NCBI GenBank assembly: GCA_000715855.1 | Contig: KL571442.1 | Location: 1-5,018, forward strand | DNA: 5,018 nt | DNA from: Actinoplanes liguriensis | GTDB taxonomy: Bacteria; Actinomycetota; Actinomycetes; Mycobacteriales; Micromonosporaceae | Reading direction: 5' to 3' | Part shown: piece by piece, positions 1 through 4,798 of the stretch | Layout: the number at the start of each line of letters is the position of its first letter | Numbering within the stretch: the stretch's first letter is position 1 | Made by a program: the position numbers and the translations under genes | Notes under the pieces: generated by a model | The model's database searches: none | What the model saw: only the letters and a program-made list of their open reading frames with translations | What the model was told of the DNA's origin: nothing

Positions 1-25
1 TCTGCCGCGGTTAGGTTCCGGCGCT

Positions 26-60
26 ACCAGGGCACGGAACGTACTGAGGTAGGCCCTGGT
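26..60. promoter_or_regulatory. Perfect 8-bp inverted repeat upstream of the first gene
   Basis: ACCAGGGC (26-33) and GCCCTGGT (53-60) are perfect reverse complements around a 19-base loop. The loop contains CGTACTGA (40-47), which recurs at 73-80 just before the next start codon. The repeat could be the terminator of a gene lying left of the window, since CTTGGTCGTT follows the stem, or an operator for the gene at 82. The sequence does not decide between these. Confidence 0.4.
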
Positions 61-69
61 CTTGGTCGT

Positions 70-81
70 TACCGTACTGAC
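70..81 (+). promoter_or_regulatory. Probable leaderless promoter (-10 TACCGT)
   Basis: TACCGT (70-75) matches the actinobacterial -10 pattern TANNNT and is followed by exactly six bases before the ATG at 82. Transcription would then begin at or next to the start codon. There is no Shine-Dalgarno sequence upstream, which agrees with a leaderless message. I see no convincing -35 box. Two other genes in the window have the same spacing. Confidence 0.45.
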
Positions 82-483
82 ATGGCCGAGAACGACGATG
101 TCATCGGAGATGACCCATTGATCGACGGCATGAGTCTGTCCGTGCGCCTGCGGTACGACTTCGCCGTCTCTGACGCCAGCCGCCTCCTCAGGGCCGCCCG
201 TCGCATCTACCAGGACCTCAACCCGCGCGCGAGCGCCGACGAAGCCGAGGCGATGGTGACTTGTGCAGCGGATGCGCTCTTTGTAGTCCTGGAGCATGCG
301 GGTTTGTTCGGGGAAAGTGTCGACAAGCGCCTTGCCGGCTATCGGGACGCGGGGCTGGAGGTGGGCGGCTTCCTTGCTCAGGTGGTGCCGAATGAGCCAC
401 GTCCGCTTTCCGTCGCGACACGCGGCGATTGCTTCCGCACCGAGGACGTCTTCGCCCTGCCCGCTGATACGAGCGGTGATTGA
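82..483 (+). CDS. Conserved hypothetical protein, 133 aa
   Basis: I do not recognise a named domain. The protein is soluble, with no signal peptide or membrane segment. Residues 18-77 (from SLSVRLRYDF through ALFVVLEHAGLF) look like a short strand followed by helices rich in Ala, Arg and Glu. An acidic, proline-containing tail follows, with GDCFRTEDVFALP near residues 115-127. Amino-acid composition and regular GC-rich third positions support real coding. The ATG at 82 is preferred because of the -10-like hexamer six bases upstream. The in-frame ATG at 130 (MSLSVRLRYDF) lacks any ribosome binding site but would keep the whole folded core. The gene appears to be monocistronic, with hairpins after the stop. 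No function is inferred. Confidence 0.75.
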   Translation: MAENDDVIGDDPLIDGMSLSVRLRYDFAVSDASRLLRAARRIYQDLNPRASADEAEAMVTCAADALFVVLEHAGLFGESVDKRLAGYRDAGLEVGGFLAQVVPNEPRPLSVATRGDCFRTEDVFALPADTSGD

Positions 484-507
484 ACGCCCTCTACTGCCGC
501 GGATCGA

Positions 508-591
508 GCGATCGTGCGCGTCGCGATCGCCAGCGGGTTCTCCAGGCCTAGGTGGGCGTACCGCGCATCGACGCCCGGGCTAGTTCTCATT
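508..591 (+). terminator. Tandem hairpins after the 133-aa gene, terminator-like
   Basis: The first hairpin pairs GCGATCG (508-514) with CGATCGC (524-530) around a 9-base loop. The second pairs CTAG (548-551) with CTAG (580-583), and GGGCGT (554-559) with ACGCCC (571-576), with a small asymmetric internal loop and an 11-base apical loop. TTCTCATT follows at once (584-591), which is as close to a T-tract as this genome type usually offers. The second hairpin is the likelier terminator. Confidence 0.45.
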
Positions 592-602
592 CAGCAACGA
601 AC

Positions 603-632
603 GTGATCATGCGATAGATCAGATAGAATATA
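603..632 (+). promoter_or_regulatory. AT-rich patch with possible -10 TAGAAT
   Basis: The gap 484-735 holds no gene. Within it, 603-632 is clearly richer in A and T than its surroundings. It contains a TGATCA palindrome (604-609), a direct repeat GATAGA-TCA-GATAGA, and TAGAAT (624-629), a good match to a -10 box. No clear -35 box is visible. If this is a promoter, it would give the gene at 736 an untranslated leader of about 100 bases. Confidence 0.3.
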
Positions 633-735
633 GGAGCTGCGACCGACGACTCGATCATCTTCGGAGTCAGGGCAGGCGGGGAAGACAGTCCCATCGCCGG
701 CCCGGGAGACCGGGGTTGAGTGGAAGGGAGTCGGT

Positions 736-915
736 ATGCAGCAAAAGGTGATCACGCTAGCTCTGCTAAGCGTCTTCGCTCTCATCGTTGGACTCGTAGC
801 CGGAGCTCTGACAGCACTGACGCGGGAACACCCGGTGCGATGCGTTGCCGTTGGGGCTGGCGCGTTCGCGACGACGATGTTTCTCGGACTCGGAGTCTGG
901 GGCATCGTCCAATAG
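736..915 (+). CDS. Small two-helix membrane protein, 59 aa
   Basis: The reading frame starts at ATG 736 and ends with TAG at 913-915. It is preceded by a strong purine-rich ribosome binding site, GGAAGGGAG (722-730), five bases before the start. The protein begins MQQKVITLALLSVF. It has two hydrophobic segments, about residues 5-28 and 34-58, separated by a short polar turn (TREHP), so it should span the inner membrane twice with almost nothing outside it. Glycine and alanine are frequent in both helices, which favours helix packing. A terminator-like hairpin starts at the stop codon. Small proteins of this shape occur in actinobacterial genomes, including as Spd-type spread proteins of conjugative elements, but nothing else here indicates transfer genes and I assign no function. 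Confidence 0.75.
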   Translation: MQQKVITLALLSVFALIVGLVAGALTALTREHPVRCVAVGAGAFATTMFLGLGVWGIVQ

Positions 916-950
916 CCCCCGCCCGCGGCCCCTGCCTCAGGCGGGGGGCT
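914..950 (+). terminator. GC-rich hairpin at the stop of the 59-aa gene
   Basis: AGCCCCCGCC (914-923) pairs with GGCGGGGGGCT (940-950), leaving one bulged base and a 16-base loop. The stem begins inside the TAG stop codon. GTTCCCGTTC follows rather than a pure T-tract, as is usual for actinobacterial terminators. The stem is nearly symmetrical and could also stop transcripts arriving from the opposite gene ending at 1072. Confidence 0.6.
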
Positions 951-1071
951 GTTCCCGTTCAAGTGTCGGTGGTTCACCACACTCGAATTCGCTGACCAGC
1001 GGTTTTGCATCTTTCAGCCATCGCTTCACTCTCTTGCCGCCGACAGCGTGTCGGAATGGGCGGGGGGCCCA

Positions 1072-1422
1072 CTAGGCTTGGCGCCCGTCCTGCACGTGGA
1101 TGTGGCAGCCTGACGGAGAAAATCCAGCTACGTGCACCGGGGTTCCGTGATGCGGCTGGGACGGGCGGAAGAGACCTTCCGCAACGGCAAGGTCGTAACA
1201 GCCAATGCCAAGTGGATACTCGGTGACAATGCCAGTGAGTTGGTGCAGCTCGACCCATTGCATCGCGGCGTCACGGTCTCTGAAGACGCCGGACGCAAAC
1301 CGTGCATCCTGGCCATGGAAGACCCAAACGGTCGGCCGTTCGGCCTCTACTTCGGCATTGTCTTGCGGCACGAGGGGAACATATACCACCGAAGAGGCCG
1401 CAGCCCGGCCATGCTTGCTCAT
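1072..1422 (-). CDS. DUF7710-like conserved protein, 116 aa
   Basis: From residue 32 the protein reads as a compact conserved domain. Key blocks are TVWVFHG (31-37), ARFASGVF (40-47), LTGIVTEYPLG (62-72), GCYDLAV (74-80), a PHHGTP block (90-95) and HVAGFSP (97-103), ending with a His-rich HIHV. I recognise this as the family catalogued as DUF7710; its biochemical role is unknown. The start is uncertain. The frame stays open upstream to 1668, but that extension is serine-rich, unlike the domain, and lies antisense to the 89-aa gene. I therefore use the ATG at 1422 (MSKHGR), although only weak ribosome-binding similarity precedes it. The first 30 residues are a variable linker. The gene is divergent from the one at 1487, with 64 bases between the starts. 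Confidence 0.8.
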   Translation of the reverse strand: MSKHGRAAASSVVYVPLVPQDNAEVEAERPTVWVFHGQDARFASGVFRDRDAAMQWVELHQLTGIVTEYPLGIGCYDLAVAEGLFRPSQPHHGTPVHVAGFSPSGCHIHVQDGRQA

Positions 1423-1474
1423 CTGCCGCTGATCGCGCTCCCGCGCGGGTGGGGGCGACCAGGCTGGTGGCCAG

Positions 1475-1486
1475 TACGCTTCATCG
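1475..1486 (+). promoter_or_regulatory. Probable leaderless promoter (-10 TACGCT)
   Basis: TACGCT (1475-1480) fits TANNNT and lies exactly six bases before the GTG at 1487. No Shine-Dalgarno sequence stands at a useful distance. The same arrangement precedes the genes at 82 and 2935. Confidence 0.45.
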
Positions 1487-1756
1487 GTGGCGGATGACGA
1501 ACTCACGATCAAACTCACCAGAGACCAGGGTCTCGTGCTCTCCGACTGGCTCGACCGGATGATCGGCACCGCGGCGTTCGACGACCTCGTCAACGAGGAG
1601 CGCGCGGTCTGGTCTCCGCTGTACGCGATCGCTGGCATGCTGGATAAGTCGCTTGTTGAGATCCTCATGCCGAACTATTCCAACCGCCTTCACGACGCCC
1701 GCGAGCAGCTGCTGGATAGCCTTGGTGAAATCGGCAGGCCGCCTGCCGAGCGGTGA
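1487..1756 (+). CDS. Conserved hypothetical protein, 89 aa
   Basis: This is a soluble, acidic, mostly helical protein. The N-terminal strand LTIKLTRDQGLVLSDWLDR (6-24) is followed by an AVWSPLYAIAGML block (40-52) and a C-terminal amphipathic helix (NRLHDAREQLLDSLG, 66-80). I recognise the general pattern (a TRDQ-LVLSDWL opening with a VWSPL motif) from small uncharacterised actinobacterial proteins, but can name no family. GTG 1487 is the only in-frame start: a TGA stop lies at 1430-1432 and no other start codon intervenes. The -10-like hexamer six bases upstream supports it. The gene is divergent from the DUF7710-like gene, so the two may share a control region. No enzymatic motif is visible. 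Confidence 0.8.
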   Translation: MADDELTIKLTRDQGLVLSDWLDRMIGTAAFDDLVNEERAVWSPLYAIAGMLDKSLVEILMPNYSNRLHDAREQLLDSLGEIGRPPAER

Positions 1757-1765
1757 TAAGCGGCC

Positions 1766-1811
1766 GGCGCCCGAGATGTCCTCCTCTGCCGCCGATAGCG
1801 CTCAGGGCGCC
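1766..1811 (+). repeat. GGCGCC repeat pair after the 89-aa gene
   Basis: GGCGCCC (1766-1772) and GGGCGCC (1805-1811) are perfect reverse complements 32 bases apart. Both are also followed by similar bases (GAGATGTCC and GAGATAATCC), so the pair reads as an imperfect direct repeat too. It could be a weak terminator for the 89-aa gene or a small duplication. Confidence 0.25.
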
Positions 1812-1858
1812 GAGATAATCCGGGTGCGGGGCGTGCATCGTTGCGGCAATACTGCGGC

Positions 1859-1987
1859 GGGCCGGTGGCAGAGCCGGGTTATTGCAGCGCCGACGAGCCG
1901 GCAGCCGGGTACGCACGGCGACTTGGGAAGCGCGTGGGGCCACTGGCGTGCCATGCCCCACCAGGGGTTCAAATCCCCTCCGGCCCG
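1859..1987 (+). ncRNA. tRNA-like fold of about 129 nt, possible degenerate or atypical tRNA gene
   Basis: GGGCCGG (1859-1865) pairs perfectly with CCGGCCC (1980-1986), as a 7-bp acceptor stem would. After TG comes a D-arm-like element, stem GCAG/TTGC with loop AGCCGGGTTA (1868-1885), carrying the expected A14, G15, G18-G19 and A21. Just before the 3' acceptor strand is a standard T-arm: AGGGG, loop TTCAAAT, CCCCT (1963-1979). GTGGGGC (1934-1940) pairs with GCCCCAC (1955-1961) where a long variable arm would sit. The middle is wrong for a normal tRNA: 1887-1933 has no 5-bp stem with a 7-base loop, so no anticodon can be assigned. No genomic CCA follows (GCAA). It may be a decayed tRNA, an attachment-site scar, or a structured RNA imitating tRNA. 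No integrase is present. Confidence 0.35.
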
Positions 1988-2020
1988 CAACGCACTGTCA
2001 TGCCGCGCAGCGAGCGCTGG

Positions 2021-2545
2021 CTAGAGTTGTTCAGGATGGTGCGGGTCGGAGAAGTTTGTTCTCTGGACAGCCTTGCGCGCCTTCTTGGCAGCTTTCAGTG
2101 CCTTCTTGGCCGCCCAGCGCTGAGGCTCGTTGTGCCGGATACCGCGTGCCGTCTCCACCAGCAGACGACCTCCCCATGGCACGAGAATGAAGCCAGGCCA
2201 ATAGAAGCCGGGGTTGGTGCCCCAGAGCGTGGAGAGCACGGCCGCAGCGATCAGCCATCCCTCCCACTTTCTCCTCATCCAAGCGAAAGTCGTCGAGCGC
2301 GAGCCGCCACCGGGCACAACGAAGCCGCGCGTTTGGCCCGCGAACGCGATAGGAGACGGGGGCGAAGCGCCGGGCAAGTCGGCCACCAGGACATCCAGGT
2401 CGGCGTACGTACGAGCGGCGAGGGTCCTGGCCAGCCGCTCATCGTATTCTGTGAGGTCCAGCCGACCTTCCCCCAACGCGTTGTACAGCAGTTGGGCGAC
2501 CTGCTCGCGATCTGCGTCACCGGCGCGGAAGGTCGTCGAATCCAT
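2021..2545 (-). CDS. DUF1707 domain protein with membrane segments, 174 aa
   Basis: Residues 7-57 form a DUF1707 domain with its hallmarks: RAGDADREQVAQLL, GEGRLDLTEYDERL and AARTYADLDVLVADLP. This short helical domain is found at the N-terminus of many actinobacterial membrane proteins; its partner is unknown. A glycine- and proline-containing linker (58-82) leads to two short hydrophobic stretches, about 95-109 and 113-130, rich in Trp and Gly. A strongly basic tail follows (AAKKALKAAKKARKAV, 145-160), probably cytoplasmic and possibly contacting nucleic acid or lipid headgroups. I chose ATG 2545 (MDSTTFRAGD) because it places the domain at the N-terminus as in the family and has GGG just upstream. 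ATG 2554, ATG 2557 and GTG 2569 are in-frame alternatives. The stop lies 34 bases from the tRNA-like fold. Confidence 0.85.
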   Translation of the reverse strand: MDSTTFRAGDADREQVAQLLYNALGEGRLDLTEYDERLARTLAARTYADLDVLVADLPGASPPSPIAFAGQTRGFVVPGGGSRSTTFAWMRRKWEGWLIAAAVLSTLWGTNPGFYWPGFILVPWGGRLLVETARGIRHNEPQRWAAKKALKAAKKARKAVQRTNFSDPHHPEQL

Positions 2546-2650
2546 GTGGCCCATCATCTCAGGCACCACTATGCGGCCAGGCCGCTTGCCGTGACCTAGA
2601 TCGGTGCACTCATTTAGCCGCGATCCGAGCGCTCGTGAGCGGCAGGGAAG

Positions 2651-2935
2651 TCATTCTCCATCTGAGGTCCAAGCTCGCTCAAACTCGGCCTCCGTGATCT
2701 CGAAGCGGCTCCAGTCGTCGCCAGAGTCGTAGAGGTTCGCTTGACCGAGTCCGCCATAGCGGCCTTCGGGGTGGTCGGGGCCGTAGCGTAGAACGCGGCC
2801 GGCGTCGTATGACTCGACTTGACGGACGGGCCAGCCGTCATCGGCGAGTTCGAAATACCAGACCGAATGACCCCAACTGTCGAAATCGTCGCCTCGGGTC
2901 TCGGCCCATCGGCGGCGGTAGAAGCGATTCGGCAT
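2651..2935 (-). CDS. DUF6881 domain protein, 94 aa
   Basis: The whole protein looks like one DUF6881 domain: VWYFELADDGWPVRQVESYDAG (25-46) is the strand-rich signature, then GRVLRYGPDH, YGGLG (60-64), and a C-terminal EITEAEFERAW (79-89). It is small, acidic and soluble. Its function is unknown. Proteins of this size and type often occur as orphan genes, and some relatives are suspected immunity proteins, but no toxin is visible here. The ATG at 2935 gives the expected N-terminus and is preceded by TAACCT six bases upstream (leaderless pattern). The sequence next to the start on the coding strand is CCTCCC, not a ribosome binding site. About 105 bases separate it from the DUF1707 gene downstream on the same strand, so the two could be co-transcribed but are not tightly coupled. 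Confidence 0.85.
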   Translation of the reverse strand: MPNRFYRRRWAETRGDDFDSWGHSVWYFELADDGWPVRQVESYDAGRVLRYGPDHPEGRYGGLGQANLYDSGDDWSRFEITEAEFERAWTSDGE

Positions 2936-2947
2936 GGCGGGAGGTTA
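2936..2947 (-). promoter_or_regulatory. Probable leaderless promoter (-10 TAACCT) of the DUF6881 gene
   Basis: On the minus strand TAACCT (2947-2942) fits TANNNT and is separated by exactly six bases (CCCGCC) from the ATG at 2935. There is no Shine-Dalgarno sequence, since the bases next to the start are pyrimidine-rich. No -35 box is evident. Confidence 0.45.
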
Positions 2948-3162
2948 CCGTCGCCCGATGCCCTCTACTAGCGTGTCTTGCGGGCCGGCGGCAGTCCGCC
3001 CACTGAAGGCGTTGTACCGTCCTCGTTGAGCTCAGCCTAGTAGTTGCTCACCTGGAGTGTTGCGACGACCGCCGGAATCCGCCCGGTCCGCGTGGGTCCG
3101 AGCGACACCGTCAGAGTCACAGCTGGACCCCTGCCGGGCGGGCGAACCGGGTACACCACCAC
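2948..3162. other. Divergent intergenic region with no gene seen
   Basis: Nearly 300 bases lie between the starts of the DUF6881 gene and the 97-aa gene. I see no convincing open frame. CTACTAG (2965-2971) and CTAGTAG (3037-3043) form a 7-bp inverted repeat 65 bases apart. GGGTAC at 3149-3154 resembles a SigB-type -10 box but lacks a G-N-N-T at the right distance. Confidence 0.4.
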
Positions 3163-3191
3163 TTTCGCGGGCTCTCAGCCGTTCTTATCAT
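3163..3191 (+). promoter_or_regulatory. Possible promoter of the 97-aa gene (-10 TATCAT)
   Basis: TATCAT (3186-3191) matches the TATAAT consensus at five of six positions. TTTCGC (3163-3168) is a weak -35 candidate with a 17-base spacer. Transcription would start near 3198, which excludes the upstream GTG at 3196 as start codon and favours the ATG at 3235. Confidence 0.4.
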
Positions 3192-3234
3192 CGTCGTGAC
3201 AGATCGCTCGGCGCTGTGTGGGGTAAGTGAGGAC

Positions 3235-3528
3235 ATGACCGAGGGTGGGCCTGCTGACCGTCGGAAGCGCACCGCGGCTGTGCTGAACGCGACCGCTGAG
3301 CAGCTGAGAAGTGCGGCTGTGAGACTGTTCGGCAGTGCCGGCAGGGCACGGGACTCCACGGTCGAACAGCGCTTGCGCGCCTTGGGTGATCGTGTGGTCC
3401 GCGAGGCCGAATCGATCAGCCGGCGAGCCGCCCGGCTGGCCGGACGGCAAGGCAACGCCGATGCGGCGCCGCGGGAGGACGAGACACCCGAAGATGACGT
3501 ACGGACACAGGAAGTTACTCCGTCATGA
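3235..3528 (+). CDS. Small charged helical protein, 97 aa, function unknown
   Basis: I do not recognise a family. Residues 8-72 are predicted to be two or three amphipathic helices with many Arg and Ala residues (DRRKRTAAVLNATAEQLRSA, then STVEQRLRALGDRVVREAES, then SRRAARLAGRQ). Residues 78-97 form an acidic, disordered-looking tail (REDETPEDDVR). There is no membrane segment. The start was set at ATG 3235 because GGGG (3220-3223) and GAGG (3229-3232) precede it and the likely promoter lies just before 3198. An in-frame GTG at 3196 would add 13 residues. A basic body with an acidic tail recalls small nucleic-acid-associated proteins, but that is only a resemblance. The gene converges on the RsbW-like gene with 27 bases between the stops and no clear terminator. 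Confidence 0.65.
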   Translation: MTEGGPADRRKRTAAVLNATAEQLRSAAVRLFGSAGRARDSTVEQRLRALGDRVVREAESISRRAARLAGRQGNADAAPREDETPEDDVRTQEVTPS

Positions 3529-3555
3529 ATGCCTAGCGGGGGAGCGGCCGGCCCA

Positions 3556-3981
3556 TCAGGCGGGTACGGCGATGGTGACGACCGTGCCGGTGTCGTCGCT
3601 GTCGATGCTCACGTGGGGGCAGATTTGGCGAACGATCCACAGGCCGCGCCCGCCGGGTGCCGTGGGTGGGATCGGGTCGCGTCCCGACAACTGTGGATCG
3701 GTGAAGCCCGGTCCGTGATCGCTGACCTGGCAGAGCAGCCGGCCGTCACTGACCCACAGCCGCAGGGTGCCGGTGCCGCCTCCATGCCGTACGGCATTGC
3801 TGGCCAGCTCTCCGACGGCGATGAGCAGGCTGTCGACCGAGCCCGGTGAGGCGCCGGCGGCGTGGGCGTGCGCGGTGACGGCGGCACGCAGGGCGTACAG
3901 GTCCTTCTCGGTGAACGGCTGGGTCAGGTCGACGACCGGTGTGGGGTCAGTGCCCGGCAGTTGCGGCTCGGGCCTGGTCAT
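3556..3981 (-). CDS. RsbW-like ATP-binding protein (anti-sigma factor / serine kinase family), 141 aa
   Basis: The protein is essentially a single HATPase_c domain of the RsbW/SpoIIAB type. It has the N box GELASNAVRHGGG (57-69; E58 as likely catalytic base, N62 for Mg), the G1 box DHGPGF (88-93) and the G2 box GGRGLWI (110-116), ending in the expected strand TVVTIAVPA. Known relatives bind a sigma factor and use ATP to phosphorylate a serine on a STAS-domain antagonist; in actinobacteria many copies have unknown partners. The length fits a stand-alone anti-sigma factor with a short disordered N-terminus (1-20). ATG 3981 overlaps the stop of the upstream MEDS-STAS gene by four bases (ATGA), so translation is probably coupled and the two products likely act together. 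The sigma factor is not in the window. Confidence 0.9.
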   Translation of the reverse strand: MTRPEPQLPGTDPTPVVDLTQPFTEKDLYALRAAVTAHAHAAGASPGSVDSLLIAVGELASNAVRHGGGTGTLRLWVSDGRLLCQVSDHGPGFTDPQLSGRDPIPPTAPGGRGLWIVRQICPHVSIDSDDTGTVVTIAVPA

Positions 3982-4769
3982 GGCTCGCTGGTTACCCGCA
4001 GCTGTGCGACATCAATCCCTCCGCATAGGCGCAGTAGTTTGTCGACCAATGGCCCGCATCGCACGACGAGGTGGCGGTCGGCGGGCAGCTGTACCGCGGC
4101 ACGCACGATCTCGCCGGCACACGCGGCGTCCATGTACTGCAGTTGCCGTAGGTTCAGGTGCACGTGGTGGTCGAGCCGGATCGATTCGGCCAGTGCCTGT
4201 TGCAGGACGGCGAGGTTGCGGAAGTCGAGCTCGCCGGCGATGCGTACGCCGGCCGGCCGGTACTGCCGGCACACCCGCAGCAGCGGATCCTCGTGGTAGA
4301 CCTGCGCGGCGACGGCGTTCTGGTGGACGTCGGCCGCGAACGCCAGGGTGACGGGGTCGAAGATGTCCCGGTCGTACTGGCAGATGGTGGTCAATGTCCC
4401 GGCCGGTGCCAGGGAGCTCAGCCGGCGCTCGAACCGCAACAGTTCCTGTCTCTGTGTATAAGAGACAGCGGCGATGCTGTCCAACATCCGCTGCGCGGTC
4501 GGCACGCCGGGTCGCAGCCAGGTGGCGCAGTCGGCGACCCGCAGCTGGTCGCGGGCGGTCGCGTCGTCGCAGGCCACCGATCGCTGACTCAGCTCCGAGG
4601 TGAGGGTGCCCGCGGAGATGGCGTCGGTGAAACACACCACCCGGGCGCCCGCGTGCAGGCCCTCGTCGACGAACGCGGCGAGCAGGTCGAGCCGCTCATC
4701 CTGGTCGGTGAACGTCAAGCAGGCATGTGTGCCCACCGCGAGCTGGTCCACCGCGACCGCCTCAGCCAT
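3978..4769 (-). CDS. MEDS-STAS protein, putative sensory anti-sigma antagonist; sequence damaged by adapter chimera
   Basis: Residues 9 to about 165 form a MEDS (methanogen/methylotroph, DcmR sensory) domain: THACLTFTDQDERLDLLAAF (14-33), GLHAGARVVCFTD, and CQYDRDIFDP near its end. Residues 174-263 form a STAS domain, as in anti-sigma factor antagonists: GVRIAGELDF, HLNLRQLQYMDAACAG (D214) and a final helix with LLRLCGG. At the phosphoserine position of SpoIIAA-type proteins (DSSG) it has DAAC-AG, with no serine. Residues 102-108 (VSYTQRQ) are translated Tn5 adapter, and about 25 native residues seem to be missing there, so the true protein should be longer. ATG 4769 is chosen because GGGAGGGAG (4790-4782) precedes it, though 12 bases away, and the candidate promoter lies too close to 4796, the alternative ATG. 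It is co-transcribed with the RsbW-like gene. Confidence 0.85.
   Translation of the reverse strand: MAEAVAVDQLAVGTHACLTFTDQDERLDLLAAFVDEGLHAGARVVCFTDAISAGTLTSELSQRSVACDDATARDQLRVADCATWLRPGVPTAQRMLDSIAAVSYTQRQELLRFERRLSSLAPAGTLTTICQYDRDIFDPVTLAFAADVHQNAVAAQVYHEDPLLRVCRQYRPAGVRIAGELDFRNLAVLQQALAESIRLDHHVHLNLRQLQYMDAACAGEIVRAAVQLPADRHLVVRCGPLVDKLLRLCGGIDVAQLRVTSEP
4446..4468. other. Internal chimeric Tn5/Nextera mosaic-end remnant (assembly artefact)
   Basis: Positions 4453-4468 read TGTGTATAAGAGACAG, the last 16 bases of the Tn5 mosaic end (AGATGTGTATAAGAGACAG). They are preceded by CTGTCTC (4446-4452), the start of the opposite-orientation mosaic end. The two pieces form a 7-bp inverted repeat around a 9-base centre. 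No natural element is needed to explain it: two reads with untrimmed adapter were joined. It lies inside the MEDS domain and keeps the frame open. Confidence 0.93.
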
Positions 4770-4798
4770 AAGAGTCGGCTGCTCCCTCCCTGACATCT

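Noticed and set aside
1132..1497. Plus-strand open frame of 121 codons opposite the DUF7710-like gene
   Set aside because: The opposite strand encodes a conserved domain; this frame has no recognisable motif and no ribosome binding site.
1423..1668. Upstream extension of the DUF7710-like gene to a 198-residue frame
   Set aside because: The added 82 residues are serine-rich low-complexity sequence unlike the domain, and are antisense to the better-supported 89-aa gene.
1841..2599. Long plus-strand open frame of 252 codons
   Set aside because: It runs antisense to the DUF1707 gene and through the tRNA-like fold, and its translation shows no domain; it is a GC-rich shadow frame.
2965..3043. 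CTAG-bounded 65-base segment, considered as an insertion-sequence remnant or miniature element
   Set aside because: The ends beside the CTAG copies (CGTGTCTTGC and GAGCTCAGC) are not inverted repeats of each other, and no transposase fragment is recognisable.
3149..3154. GGGTAC as a second SigB-type promoter upstream of the 97-aa gene
   Set aside because: No G-N-N-T stands 14-16 bases upstream, so only the -10-like half is present.
4446..4468. Natural inverted repeat or transposon end inside the MEDS gene
   Set aside because: Both halves match the Tn5 mosaic end used in library preparation, and the same adapter terminates the contig.
4158..4793. Plus-strand open frame of 211 codons
   Set aside because: It is antisense to the MEDS-STAS gene, which has recognisable domains; the frame also crosses the adapter remnant.
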